From positions 62,001 to 126,000 of the forward strand of contig JAKITO010000003.1 of the NCBI GenBank assembly GCA_021648025.1: a stretch of DNA of 64,000 nt, read 5' to 3'. Below the pieces are notes generated by a model. The model was not told where the DNA came from and did no database searches. It saw only the letters and a list, made by a program, of their open reading frames with translations. This document shows, one piece after another, positions 16,427 to 24,912 of the stretch. This stretch comes from Paracoccaceae bacterium. GTDB taxonomy: Bacteria > Pseudomonadota > Alphaproteobacteria > Rhodobacterales > Rhodobacteraceae. Every line of letters begins with the position of its first letter. The stretch's first letter is position 1. The position numbers were made by a program, and so were the translations under genes.

Positions 16427-17137
16427 ATGCGCTGGATTTATGGGATGCTGCTTGGATTTGGCCTGCTTGGGTCGCCTGCCTGGGCGGAATATGATGTGCA
16501 TGCGATCGGCGACGCCGAAAAGGGCGCGAAGGTTTTCAACAAATGCAAGGGCTGCCATCAGGTCGGAGAGGGCGCGAAAAACCGGGTTGGGCCGCATCTG
16601 AACGGTGTATTTGATCGCGCGGCAGCGGCGGTCGAGGGGTTCAAATATTCCAAAGGCTTGCAGCGCGCGGCGGATGGCGGATTGATCTGGGACCTGGAGC
16701 ATCTGGACGCGTATCTTGAGAACCCCAAGGCGCTGGTTTCCGGCACCAGGATGAGTTTTCGGGGGCTGAAGAAGCAGCATGACCGGGCCAATGTTCTGGC
16801 GTTTATGCGGGCCTATTCCGACGATCCGCAAAACATCCCCGAGGCGGCGCCGACGGCGGTCGCGAGTGAGGTGGAATTGTCGCCCGAGACGCTGGCCCTG
16901 ATTGGTGACCCGGAATACGGCGAGTACCTTTCGAACGAATGCACGACCTGCCATCAAAAGGATGGATCAGATCAGGGTATTCCGTCGATCACCCTTTGGC
17001 CCGCCGAGGATTTTGTCATCGCCATGCACGCCTATAAGGTCAAGGTGCGCAGCCATCCGGTCATGCAGATGATGGCCGGACGGTTGGACGACGAAGAGAT
17101 TGCAGCGCTTGCTGCATATTTTGGCAACCTTGAATGA
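16427..17137 (+). CDS. soxE: Diheme c-type cytochrome SoxE
   Basis: A 236-residue periplasmic cytochrome: signal peptide (LGFGLLGSPAWA), a first class I domain with CKGCH at 40-44, and a second, shorter domain with CTTCH at 172-176. The second domain plus the following soxF gene is the arrangement of flavocytochrome c sulfide dehydrogenase (FccA/FccB), so SoxE is probably the electron acceptor of SoxF. The start is ATG 16427, four bases after soxD. The first domain looks derived from soxD. Confidence 0.9.
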   Translation: MRWIYGMLLGFGLLGSPAWAEYDVHAIGDAEKGAKVFNKCKGCHQVGEGAKNRVGPHLNGVFDRAAAAVEGFKYSKGLQRAADGGLIWDLEHLDAYLENPKALVSGTRMSFRGLKKQHDRANVLAFMRAYSDDPQNIPEAAPTAVASEVELSPETLALIGDPEYGEYLSNECTTCHQKDGSDQGIPSITLWPAEDFVIAMHAYKVKVRSHPVMQMMAGRLDDEEIAALAAYFGNLE

Positions 17138-17192
17138 GCGGGAATGCCAATAAATGAACGACCTGAATGACACTGAAACAAGAGGGAAGAAC

Positions 17193-18467
17193 ATGACACT
17201 GAACAGAAGAAACTTCATGGGCAAGGGTGCGGCCGTTGCTGCCGCCTCTCTGGCCGCTCCGATGGTTATGGCCGATGGTCATGGCGGCAAGCCACGCGTG
17301 GTGATTGTTGGCGGTGGGGCCGGTGGTGCAACTGCGGCGCGTTATATCGCCAAGGGGTCCAAGGGTGAGATTGACGTAACACTGGTGGAGCCAACGCGCC
17401 AATATTATACCTGCTTTTTCTCGAACCTGTACTTGGGTGGTTTTCGCGATCTTTCCAGCATTGGCCATACCTATGGCACGCTGGCGTCTGAATACGGGGT
17501 CAACGTGGTGCATGACTGGGCCGTGGGCATTGACCGTGATGCCAAAACCGTCAGCCTGGCCGGTGGTGACACGCTGAGTTATGACCGTCTGATCCTTAGC
17601 CCCGGCATTGATTTTGTCGAAGGCGCGGTGAATGGCTGGGACATCTCGGCGCAGAACGCCATGCCGCATGCCTATAAGGCGGGTTCACAAAGTGAGCTGC
17701 TGAAGGCGCAGATTGATGCGATGCCCCAGGGTGGCACCTTTGTGATGGTGGCCCCGCCGAACCCGTTCCGCTGCCCCCCCGGGCCGTACGAGCGGATTTC
17801 GATGGTGGCACATACGCTGAAGGCCAACAACCCGACCGCCAAGATCATCATTGCAGATCCCAAGCCAAAGTTCTCCAAACAGGCGTTGTTTCAAGAGGCT
17901 TGGAGCAATCACTATGATGGCATGATCGAATGGATCGGCCCTGACTTTGGTGGCGGCAATGTGACGGTTGATCCGGCGGCGATGACCGTTGATATCGACG
18001 GTGAAGTGGTCAAGGCAGACGTTTGCAACGTCATTCCGGCAATGAAGGCCGGTCGTATTTGCGAGATTGCGGGCATCAACGATGGCAATTGGGCACCGGT
18101 GAATGGCCACACCATGCAAAGCAGGATCGACGAGAACATTCATGTTCTGGGCGATGCCTGCGCGCAGGGTGATATGCCAAAGTCGGGCTTTTCGGCCAAC
18201 AGCCAGGCCAAGGTTGCGGCCAATGCGGTGCGCGGAGCATTGACGGGTTCAAAAGTGTTCCCGGCCAAGTTCTCGAACACCTGCTGGTCATTGCTGGACA
18301 CCGATGATGGCATCAAGGTCGGGGCCACCTATGAGGCAACGGACGAAAAGATTGCCAAGATCGACGGGTTCATCAGCAAGACCGGCGAAGACGCGGCGTT
18401 GCGCAAGGCAACGTACGAAGAAAGCGTTGGCTGGTATGCCGGCATCACCGCCGACATGTTTGGCTGA
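17193..18467 (+). CDS. soxF: Flavoprotein SoxF (flavocytochrome c sulfide dehydrogenase, FccB type)
   Basis: A 424-residue periplasmic FAD protein. A twin-arginine signal (LNRRNFMGKGAAVAAASL) is followed by the dinucleotide fold RVVIVGGGAGGATAARYI. Two conserved cysteine regions, QYYTCFFSNLYLGG and PFRCPPGPYERIS, are those of the FccB family redox site, and NIHVLGDACAQGDMPKSGFS is the second FAD contact. It probably oxidises sulfide or SoxY-bound sulfur and passes electrons to SoxE. ATG 17193 follows AGAGGGAAGA. It is the last gene of the sox cluster. Confidence 0.93.
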   Translation: MTLNRRNFMGKGAAVAAASLAAPMVMADGHGGKPRVVIVGGGAGGATAARYIAKGSKGEIDVTLVEPTRQYYTCFFSNLYLGGFRDLSSIGHTYGTLASEYGVNVVHDWAVGIDRDAKTVSLAGGDTLSYDRLILSPGIDFVEGAVNGWDISAQNAMPHAYKAGSQSELLKAQIDAMPQGGTFVMVAPPNPFRCPPGPYERISMVAHTLKANNPTAKIIIADPKPKFSKQALFQEAWSNHYDGMIEWIGPDFGGGNVTVDPAAMTVDIDGEVVKADVCNVIPAMKAGRICEIAGINDGNWAPVNGHTMQSRIDENIHVLGDACAQGDMPKSGFSANSQAKVAANAVRGALTGSKVFPAKFSNTCWSLLDTDDGIKVGATYEATDEKIAKIDGFISKTGEDAALRKATYEESVGWYAGITADMFG

Positions 18468-18500
18468 TCCCCTGGCATTGACGATCTGAAAACAGTTGGA

Positions 18501-18524
18501 ACCCATCCGGGATACGGGTGGGTT
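18501..18524 (+). terminator. Hairpin after soxF, end of the sox cluster
   Basis: ACCCATCCG and CGGGTGGGT pair over nine bases (one G-T) around GATA, followed by TT. It lies between the convergent soxF and znuB stops and could serve both strands. The short T-run makes it a moderate terminator. Confidence 0.55.
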
Positions 18525-18546
18525 TCGGCATTTGATGGCATTGGCG

Positions 18547-19335
18547 TCAGCGGCGAAGGCCACCGATCACTGTGGTCAGCACAAACAGCACGGCTGCGAC
18601 GCAGACAATGCTGGGGCCGGTTGGCGTATCCAGCACAAAGGCAACCCACAACCCGCCAAGCGCCGAGGTGGCGCCCAGCAAAGCCGCCAGCATTGCCATG
18701 GCTTCGGGGGTGTGGGTCAGGGCGCGGGCGGCGGCTGCGGGGATGATCAGCAGGGCGGCGATCAGCAGTACGCCAACCACTTTGATGGCGACCGCCACAA
18801 CCACGGCCAAGGCCAGGGTCAGGCCAAATTCCTCGCGGCGCGGGTCGATGCCGCTGGCGCGGGCCAGATCGGGGTTCAGGGTGGCGGTCAAAAGTGCGGA
18901 CCAGCGCCAGAACAGCAGTCCCAGAACCACCCCCATGCCGCCCCAGATCACCAGCAGGTCGCTTTTGTTGACCCCCAGGATGTCGCCGAACAGATAGCCG
19001 GTCAGGTCGATGCGCACCGGACTTAGCAGAGCAACGGCCACCAGACCGGCGGCAAGCGCGCTATGGGCCAGCACCCCCAGGCTGGTATCCATGGCGTGGC
19101 CTCGTCCGTTCAGGATGGTGACCGCACCGGCCATGGCCAATGCCGCGACAAGTATGGCCGGGACCATTGGCAGGGACAAACCCAGCGACAAGGCGACGCC
19201 AAGGATTGCCGCGTGGGCCGTGGCCTCGCCGAAATAGGCCATCCGCCGCCAGACCACGAAACAGCCCAGGGGGGCGGCGGCCAAGGCGACGCCAAGGGCT
19301 GCCAGGGCCGCACGGGTGGTGAAATCATCCAGCAT
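18547..19335 (-). CDS. znuB: Zinc ABC transporter permease ZnuB
   Basis: A 262-residue inner-membrane protein of the ABC-3 family with about eight hydrophobic helices. Family sequence includes FVVWRRMAYFGEATAHAAILGVALSL near the N-terminus and HALLIAALLIIPAAAARAL-like sequence (GVLLIAALLIIPAAAARALT) toward the C-terminus. It forms the membrane channel of the high-affinity zinc importer. Its start overlaps the end of znuC by 11 bases, so it is translated from the same zur-znuC-znuB transcript. Confidence 0.95.
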   Translation of the reverse strand: MLDDFTTRAALAALGVALAAAPLGCFVVWRRMAYFGEATAHAAILGVALSLGLSLPMVPAILVAALAMAGAVTILNGRGHAMDTSLGVLAHSALAAGLVAVALLSPVRIDLTGYLFGDILGVNKSDLLVIWGGMGVVLGLLFWRWSALLTATLNPDLARASGIDPRREEFGLTLALAVVVAVAIKVVGVLLIAALLIIPAAAARALTHTPEAMAMLAALLGATSALGGLWVAFVLDTPTGPSIVCVAAVLFVLTTVIGGLRR

Positions 19336-20107
19336 CAGTGGTTCGTTTCATGGTGGTCATGGGGTGATCATGGGTGTGGTCATGATCGTGTGAATGGGAA
19401 TGCTCGTGGCGGTACAATGCCAATGCGCCTTTGGTGCCCGAGCCGAACAAGGCGCGGTATTGTGGGGCACTGGCGACAATTTCAGGCGTGCCCTGACAAC
19501 AGATATGGCCGTTCAGGCAGATGACCCTGTCGCTTGCGGCCATCACTACGTGCAAGTCGTGGCTGACCATGACAATGGCGCAGCCGATGTCGCGACGCAG
19601 CTCCTCGACCAAAGTATAAAACGTCGCAGATCCCGGTTGATCCAGCCCTTGGGTTGCTTCGTCCAGCAACAATAGTTGCGGGCGCTCCTGCAAGGCGCGC
19701 GCCAGCAGCACCCGTTGAAATTGCCCGCCTGACAGGTCGGCCATCTGCCGCTTGCCAAGGGTGGTGGCACCGGCGCGGGCAAGCGAGGCGTGTGTGTCGG
19801 CGGCGCTGATCCGGCGCGGCAGGCTAAGAAAGCGGTTTACTGTCATCGGCAGGGCCGGGTCGATTGCCAGCTTTTGTGGCACATAGCCGATGCGCAGCCC
19901 GGCGGGCTTTTCGATATGTCCCGATGTCAGGGGGACCGCACCGATCAAGGCCCGCAGGAAGGTCGATTTTCCCGACCCGTTGGGGCCGACAATGGTGACA
20001 ATCTCACCCGGAGAGATGTCGACACTGATGTCGTGCAATACCTGTTGGCCTCTGATCCGAACGCTTACATCACGGGCACTGATAACTGGCTTTACCGGGG
20101 CGGTCAT
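19325..20107 (-). CDS. znuC: Zinc ABC transporter ATP-binding protein ZnuC with His-rich tail
   Basis: A 260-residue ATPase. The Walker A motif is VGPNGSGKST, the signature LSGGQFQRVLLARAL, and Walker B LLLLDEATQGLD. The C-terminus carries YRHEHSHSHDHDHTHDHP, a histidine-rich tail expected to bind zinc; such tails are common in ZnuC of this group. I set the start at ATG 20107, which overlaps the zur stop as ATGA; an upstream extension exists only as open frame inside zur. It is co-transcribed with zur and znuB. Confidence 0.95.
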   Translation of the reverse strand: MTAPVKPVISARDVSVRIRGQQVLHDISVDISPGEIVTIVGPNGSGKSTFLRALIGAVPLTSGHIEKPAGLRIGYVPQKLAIDPALPMTVNRFLSLPRRISAADTHASLARAGATTLGKRQMADLSGGQFQRVLLARALQERPQLLLLDEATQGLDQPGSATFYTLVEELRRDIGCAIVMVSHDLHVVMAASDRVICLNGHICCQGTPEIVASAPQYRALFGSGTKGALALYRHEHSHSHDHDHTHDHPMTTMKRTTDAG

Positions 20108-20613
20108 GACGATGTCTTTACCTGCGTCTTTACCTGCGTCTGTGTTTGTGCGCAATTGGGGCATAGGCCTTCGGCCTCGACGACGATGCGTTCGATGGTA
20201 AAGCCGGTGGATTTCGCCGCCGCCCCAAGCTGCCCCTGATCCAGTTCGGTTTGTGCTTCGGCCACCGCATTGCACGCGCGACAGATCAGAAAGGCAGGCG
20301 TGTGGTCGTGGCTGGGATGAACGCAGGCGGTATAGGCGTTCATCCGTTCAATCCGATGCGCCAACCCGTGCCCGACCAGAAAATCCAGGGCGCGGTAGAC
20401 CACCGGTGGCTGAGACCCAAGGCCATCCGCGGCCAACACTTCGAGAATGTCATAAGCCCCCAGCGCGCGGTGTTCCTGCAACAAAATCTCCAACACCCGA
20501 CGACGCACCGGGGTGAACTGAAGTTTTAACCGATCACAGCGCAATTCGGCCTGTTGCAGCGCCTCGCTGATACAGGTGTGGTGATCGTGCGGGGCAAATC
20601 CGATGGCAGTCAT
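20104..20613 (-). CDS. zur: Zinc uptake regulator Zur (Fur family)
   Basis: A 169-residue Fur-family repressor. The DNA-binding helix region is FTPVRRRVLEILLQEHRALGAYDILEVL; PPVVYRALDFLVGHGLAHRIE is the wing. The structural zinc site is formed by two cysteine pairs, CRAC and CPNC, and the sensing site by HPSHDHTPAF. The protein shuts off zinc uptake when zinc is plentiful. It heads zur-znuC-znuB and is divergent from znuA; the gap holds a Zur box, so all four genes are probably zinc-regulated. Confidence 0.95.
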   Translation of the reverse strand: MTAIGFAPHDHHTCISEALQQAELRCDRLKLQFTPVRRRVLEILLQEHRALGAYDILEVLAADGLGSQPPVVYRALDFLVGHGLAHRIERMNAYTACVHPSHDHTPAFLICRACNAVAEAQTELDQGQLGAAAKSTGFTIERIVVEAEGLCPNCAQTQTQVKTQVKTSS

Positions 20614-20642
20614 GGTTGGCTCCTGTAGAGGATTATCGGGTT

Positions 20643-20660
20643 GATATGTTATAACATAGC
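20643..20660. promoter_or_regulatory. Zur box in the zur-znuA intergenic region
   Basis: GATATGTTATAACATAGC closely matches the alphaproteobacterial Zur palindrome GATATGTTATAACATATC (two mismatches at one end). It lies 30 bases before the zur start and 31 before the znuA start, suited to repress both directions. An overlapping ATATATC follows at 20661-20667. Confidence 0.88.
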
Positions 20661-20691
20661 ATATATCAAGACCGTTGTTCTGACGTATAAA

Positions 20692-21609
20692 ATGGGGTCT
20701 GAGGTGACAAGGTTCTTTGGTTTCATAGCGGCTGTGCTGATGGCAGTTGCCCCGGCGCGCGCGGATAGTCCCGTGGTGGTGACCGATATCGCACCGGTGC
20801 ATTCGCTGGTGGCGATTGTAATGCTGGGGATGGGCACGCCTTTGATGATTGTGCCTCCGGGGGGGGGCGCACATGGGGCGACATTGCGTCCGTCGCAGGC
20901 GCGGGCGCTGCAACGGGCCGATCTGGTGATCTGGATGGGTCCGGGATTGACCCCACGGCTGAGCAAGTCGATTGAAACGCTGGCAGGTGGGGCGGTGCAA
21001 TTGCAATTGCTGGGCGCGCCTGGCACCCAATTGCTGAGCATGCGCGAAGATGGTGACCATGACGGTGATCATTCGCATGATGACGACGGGCTTCATGACC
21101 CGCACGCCTGGCTTGACCCGGAAAATGGCCATCTTTGGCTTGGCCTGATTGCCGATGTGCTGGCCGTTCAGGACCCGGAAAATGCTGCAAAGTATCGCGC
21201 CAACGCCCTGGCCGGGCAGGGGGCGCTGAGGCTGTTGCAATCTGAGTTGACCACCTTGCTGAAACCGATGAGGGGGCGCGCCTATGTCACCTTTCACGAT
21301 GCCTATCAGTATTTTGAAACCCGGTTTGGGCTGTCACCGGCTGGTGCCGTCAGCGCCAGTGACGCAGGCAACCCGGGTCCGGCAAGAGTGGCGCGGTTGC
21401 GGGCGCTGCTGGCCAAGACGGGCAGGTACTGCGCCTTCAGTGCGCCACAGTTTGATCCGGGGTTATTGCACGCCGTCACCGGTCGGGATGATCTGAGGAT
21501 TATTCCGCTGGACCCGATAGGGGGGCAATTGACGGCGGGTCCGGGGCTTTATCCGTCTTTGTTGCGGAATATGGCGGCGGCGTTTGCCGAATGCGCCCAG
21601 GCCAGGTGA
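20692..21609 (+). CDS. znuA: Zinc ABC transporter substrate-binding protein ZnuA
   Basis: A 305-residue periplasmic cluster A-I metal-binding protein. It has a signal peptide (FFGFIAAVLMAVAPARA) and conserved zinc ligands: TDIAPVHSLVAIVM, then GLHDPHAWLDP, and YVTFHDAYQYFETRFGL. A His/Asp-rich loop, DGDHDGDHSHDDDG, lies before the second ligand, typical of zinc rather than manganese binders. The start is ATG 20692; no strong ribosome site is visible and GTG 20704 is an alternative. It is divergent from zur-znuCB. Confidence 0.94.
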   Translation: MGSEVTRFFGFIAAVLMAVAPARADSPVVVTDIAPVHSLVAIVMLGMGTPLMIVPPGGGAHGATLRPSQARALQRADLVIWMGPGLTPRLSKSIETLAGGAVQLQLLGAPGTQLLSMREDGDHDGDHSHDDDGLHDPHAWLDPENGHLWLGLIADVLAVQDPENAAKYRANALAGQGALRLLQSELTTLLKPMRGRAYVTFHDAYQYFETRFGLSPAGAVSASDAGNPGPARVARLRALLAKTGRYCAFSAPQFDPGLLHAVTGRDDLRIIPLDPIGGQLTAGPGLYPSLLRNMAAAFAECAQAR

Positions 21610-21727
21610 CGGCATTTCATAATGCGTGCGCGTTGCCAAGGTTAACAATTTTGGTGACGTACACTGGTAATGCTGCGGGGTTTTCTTCAAGCTATGACAT
21701 TACAAAACCATATTGGGAAATTGGCTC

Positions 21728-23374
21728 ATGCCAGATCAGATATCGAACCCACTCACCCCACCATATGACGAGGCCTTGAACAGCTTTCGATTGGAAAGTG
21801 TGGCAGGGGCGTTTTCAGGGGATCTGGTCAAAGGAATAAACGCCTGCGTCGAGTGCTGTGACAGGCATGTTGAGGCAAATGCAAAAGCGCTGGATTGGAT
21901 TGCGCTGGATGGTCACCATGAAACCCGAAGTTTTGCCGAGTTGCGCGATGATGCGGCGCGGTTCGCCAACCTGTTGACGGCCCAGGGGATACAGCCGGGG
22001 GACGTGGTTGCCGGCCTTCTTCCACGGACGCCGGATCTTGTTACCACCATTCTTGGAACATTGCGTGCAGGGGCCGTTTACCAGCCCTTGTTCACGGCCT
22101 TTGGACCCAAGGCGATCGAGGATCGCATGCGCATGAGCGGGGCCAGGTTTGTGGTCACTGATTCCACCAACCGCCCCAAACTGGATACGATAGACGCATG
22201 CCCGCCAGTGACAGTAGTGACGACGACGTCTACCGAATTGGCGAACAGCGACATAGATTTCCGGCACGCACTTGCTCAGCACTCTGCTGATTTCGCCCCG
22301 GTACTGCGACGCGGTGATGAACTGATGTTGATGATGGCCACTTCAGGGACCACCGGCCCGGCAAAGGGTGTTCCGGTTCCATTACGTGCGCTGGCGTCAT
22401 TCCGGGCCTACATGGTTGACGCAGTTGATCTGCAACCGGACGATGTTTTCTGGAACATTGCGGATCCGGGTTGGGCATATGGTCTGTATTATGCGGTCCT
22501 TGGTCCTTTGCTTTTGGGCCACGCAACCACGCTGGTGGAAGGTCCGTTTACGGTGGGCAGCACCTATGAGAATATCCAGCGATTGGGCGTCACAAATTTT
22601 GCAGGCGCCCCTACGGCGTTTCGTTTGATGATTGCCGAGGGCCCCGAGGAAGCAGCTAAGGTGCAAGGCAAGCTGCGCCGCGTCAGCAGTGCGGGCGAGC
22701 CGCTTAACCCAGAGGTGATCCGCTGGTTTGATCAGCACATCAAGGCCCCCATCAAAGATCATTATGGGCAGACGGAAACCGGAATGGTGGTCAATAACCA
22801 TCACGGGCTTGAACATCCGGTCAGGGCCGGCTCGGCCGGGTATGCCATGCCGGGCTTCAAGGTCGAAGTTCTTGATGAAGATGGCAACATCGCGGGGCCG
22901 AATGGGCTGGGACAATTGGCTGTCGATATCGAAAGCTCACCGTTGTTTTGGTTCAAAGGATATTACAACCAGGACACCAAGGCAATTTCGGGGGGGTATT
23001 ATCGCACCGGCGATACTGTCGAACGCGATGAACAGGGCTGCGTCACCTTTGTTGGTCGCAACGACGATGTCATCACCTCATCTGGCTATCGTATCGGTCC
23101 CTTCGATGTCGAAAGTGCGTTGATCGAACATCCCGCCGTTACTGAGGCTGCTGTGATCGGTTTGCCTGACAAGCAGCGCACAGAAATTGTCAAGGCGGTT
23201 GTGGTCCTGGCGAAGGGATTTGAAGCGGATGATGCGTTGGCTGAAGAATTGCAGACACATGTGAAAACACGTCTTTCGGCGCATGCCTATCCCAGATTGG
23301 TGGAATTCACAGACGAATTGCCAAAGACTCCAAGTGGTAAAATCCAAAGATTTTTACTTCGCCAACGACACTAA
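21728..23374 (+). CDS. AMP-dependent acyl-CoA synthetase (acetyl-CoA synthetase / medium-chain ligase type)
   Basis: A 548-residue adenylate-forming enzyme that activates a carboxylic acid to its CoA thioester. Motifs in order: MATSGTTGPAKGVPVP (P-loop), PIKDHYGQTETGMVVNNHH (AMP contact), YYRTGDTVERDEQG (ribose-binding Asp), GRNDDVITSSGYRIGPFDVE (hinge), and PKTPSGKIQRFLLR with the catalytic Lys near the C-terminus. The substrate is not readable, but the GWAYGLYYAVLGPLLLGH region is typical of short or medium-chain acid ligases. ATG 21728 is chosen over an in-frame TTG at 21713. The MFS gene follows closely and may import the substrate. Confidence 0.92.
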   Translation: MPDQISNPLTPPYDEALNSFRLESVAGAFSGDLVKGINACVECCDRHVEANAKALDWIALDGHHETRSFAELRDDAARFANLLTAQGIQPGDVVAGLLPRTPDLVTTILGTLRAGAVYQPLFTAFGPKAIEDRMRMSGARFVVTDSTNRPKLDTIDACPPVTVVTTTSTELANSDIDFRHALAQHSADFAPVLRRGDELMLMMATSGTTGPAKGVPVPLRALASFRAYMVDAVDLQPDDVFWNIADPGWAYGLYYAVLGPLLLGHATTLVEGPFTVGSTYENIQRLGVTNFAGAPTAFRLMIAEGPEEAAKVQGKLRRVSSAGEPLNPEVIRWFDQHIKAPIKDHYGQTETGMVVNNHHGLEHPVRAGSAGYAMPGFKVEVLDEDGNIAGPNGLGQLAVDIESSPLFWFKGYYNQDTKAISGGYYRTGDTVERDEQGCVTFVGRNDDVITSSGYRIGPFDVESALIEHPAVTEAAVIGLPDKQRTEIVKAVVVLAKGFEADDALAEELQTHVKTRLSAHAYPRLVEFTDELPKTPSGKIQRFLLRQRH

Positions 23375-23456
23375 ACCGAAACTTCTGAATCACCCGTTGT
23401 GGCAATGCTATAACCCTGACAAGTTAACCAACCCAATCGGGAATGGAGAATTGCAG

Positions 23457-24653
23457 TTGGACTCACGTTACATTGTCGTTTTCGGAGCCTCCCTGACGCA
23501 GTTCACAATTATTGGTCTGTTGTTTTCCTACGGGATTTTCTTCAGCGAGCTCGAGTCTGAATTTGGCTGGTCCCGGACCTTGCTCTCCAGTTGCTCCTCG
23601 CTTGCTTTCCTGATGATGGGAGTTCTGGCAATGGTCGGCGGTCGGCTCAGCGACAAATACGGCCCGCGCCGGGTGCTGGCCGTCAGCGGGATACTCTACG
23701 GGATTGGCTTTGCGCTGATCTCTCAGGTTAACGAACCCTGGCAGCTGTTTTTGATATTTGGCACTCTCATCGGCATCGGGCTAAGCACCCATGACGTTGT
23801 CACATTGTCCACAATCGGTCGCTGGTTCGAACGCCGCCGCGGGGTAATGACCGGCGTTGTAAAGGTGGGGACAGCGATGGGTCAGGTCGCAGCCCCACCA
23901 CTGGCCGCGGTTCTGATCCTTGGCTTTGGGTGGCGCACGGCGTTGATTGTGCTTGGCTTGTGCGCGATTGTTCTGCTGTTGGTTGCCGCGATGGCGATAA
24001 AAAATCCACCGGTAAAACCAGGCCATGCAACTGGCGGAATGCAAATTGGCCAGACCTTTCAGGACGCCCGAAAATCGCGCCTTTTCTGGACCATTTGCGC
24101 GATTCAATTCCTGTTCTTCCCCTCGCTGATGACGGTGCCGCTTCATCTGGCCATTCATGGCATGGATCTGGGAATGACCGCCGCACGGGCGGCGTCGCTT
24201 TTATCGGTGATTGGCGCGTCCAGTATCGCCGGCCGTCTGGCAATGGGCAGCCTGGTTGACATAATCGGCGGCAGGAATGCCTATGCCATTTGTTTTCTAT
24301 TCCTGATAATCAGCCTGATCGCACTGATGTTTATCACCGGCCACTGGCCACTTTTTGTTGTTATCGCTTTCTACGGGTTTGCCCATGGTGGGTTTTTTAC
24401 GGTGGTTTCGCCCACCATCGCGAAATATTTCGGCATGCGCGCGCATGGGGCCATATTTGGCACAGTGCTGTTTTTCGGTACAATTGGCGGCTCGATCGCG
24501 CCGATTTTGACGGGCCTCGTGTTTGATACAATCGGGAGTTACCAATTGGCCTTTCTTGGGCTGACAATGCTTGCTGTTGCGGGATTGGTGTTGGTTCTGA
24601 CCCTGCCGACCGTCAACAGTGAGGGTGATCAGAAAGCTACGAACCCGGTGTGA
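23457..24653 (+). CDS. Major facilitator superfamily transporter, monocarboxylate/oxalate-formate antiporter type
   Basis: A carrier of about 398 residues with twelve hydrophobic helices. MVGGRLSDKYGPRRVLAVSG is the MFS loop 2-3 motif, and FGWSRTLLSSCSSLAFLMMG is typical of the monocarboxylate/OFA subfamily. The start is uncertain: TTG 23457 has GGAG eight bases upstream and directly precedes the first helix; TTG 23451 and longer open frames are possible but less likely. It follows the acyl-CoA ligase by 82 bases, so import and activation of one carboxylic acid is a reasonable inference. Confidence 0.9.
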   Translation: MDSRYIVVFGASLTQFTIIGLLFSYGIFFSELESEFGWSRTLLSSCSSLAFLMMGVLAMVGGRLSDKYGPRRVLAVSGILYGIGFALISQVNEPWQLFLIFGTLIGIGLSTHDVVTLSTIGRWFERRRGVMTGVVKVGTAMGQVAAPPLAAVLILGFGWRTALIVLGLCAIVLLLVAAMAIKNPPVKPGHATGGMQIGQTFQDARKSRLFWTICAIQFLFFPSLMTVPLHLAIHGMDLGMTAARAASLLSVIGASSIAGRLAMGSLVDIIGGRNAYAICFLFLIISLIALMFITGHWPLFVVIAFYGFAHGGFFTVVSPTIAKYFGMRAHGAIFGTVLFFGTIGGSIAPILTGLVFDTIGSYQLAFLGLTMLAVAGLVLVLTLPTVNSEGDQKATNPV

Positions 24654-24834
24654 ACGAGGGAATGAAGCCGCATTTACCCTTTGAATTCTGTGCTGTCTGG
24701 TCTGTTTTACTGTTACAAAAGATTGGCCAGCTTTGGGACTTCAGGGGCTTTAGCTGACGGATCTTCGGGCGGTCGATTGCCCTCCCTGGTCCGGGGCGAT
24801 GGATGGCACAAAACAAGTTCTGTTGAAATATGTA

Positions 24835-24850
24835 TTGTTTGCGCAAGCAA
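24835..24850. promoter_or_regulatory. Palindrome upstream of phnD
   Basis: TTGTTTGC/GCAAGCAA forms a 16-bp palindrome with one mismatched pair, 62 bases before the phnD start. It could be a repressor site for the importer operon. No Pho box (repeated CTGTCAT) is visible nearby. Function is inferred. Confidence 0.4.
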
Positions 24851-24912
24851 TTGCCTTGCGTCTTGGCCAGAGTCCATTAAGATTATCGGATCAAAAAAAT
24901 GGGAGAGAACGA

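Noticed and set aside
20614-21297. Long minus-strand open frame upstream of zur, antisense to znuA
   Set aside because: It is a high-G+C shadow of znuA. The Fur-family protein starts cleanly at ATG 20613 and the Zur box lies just outside it.
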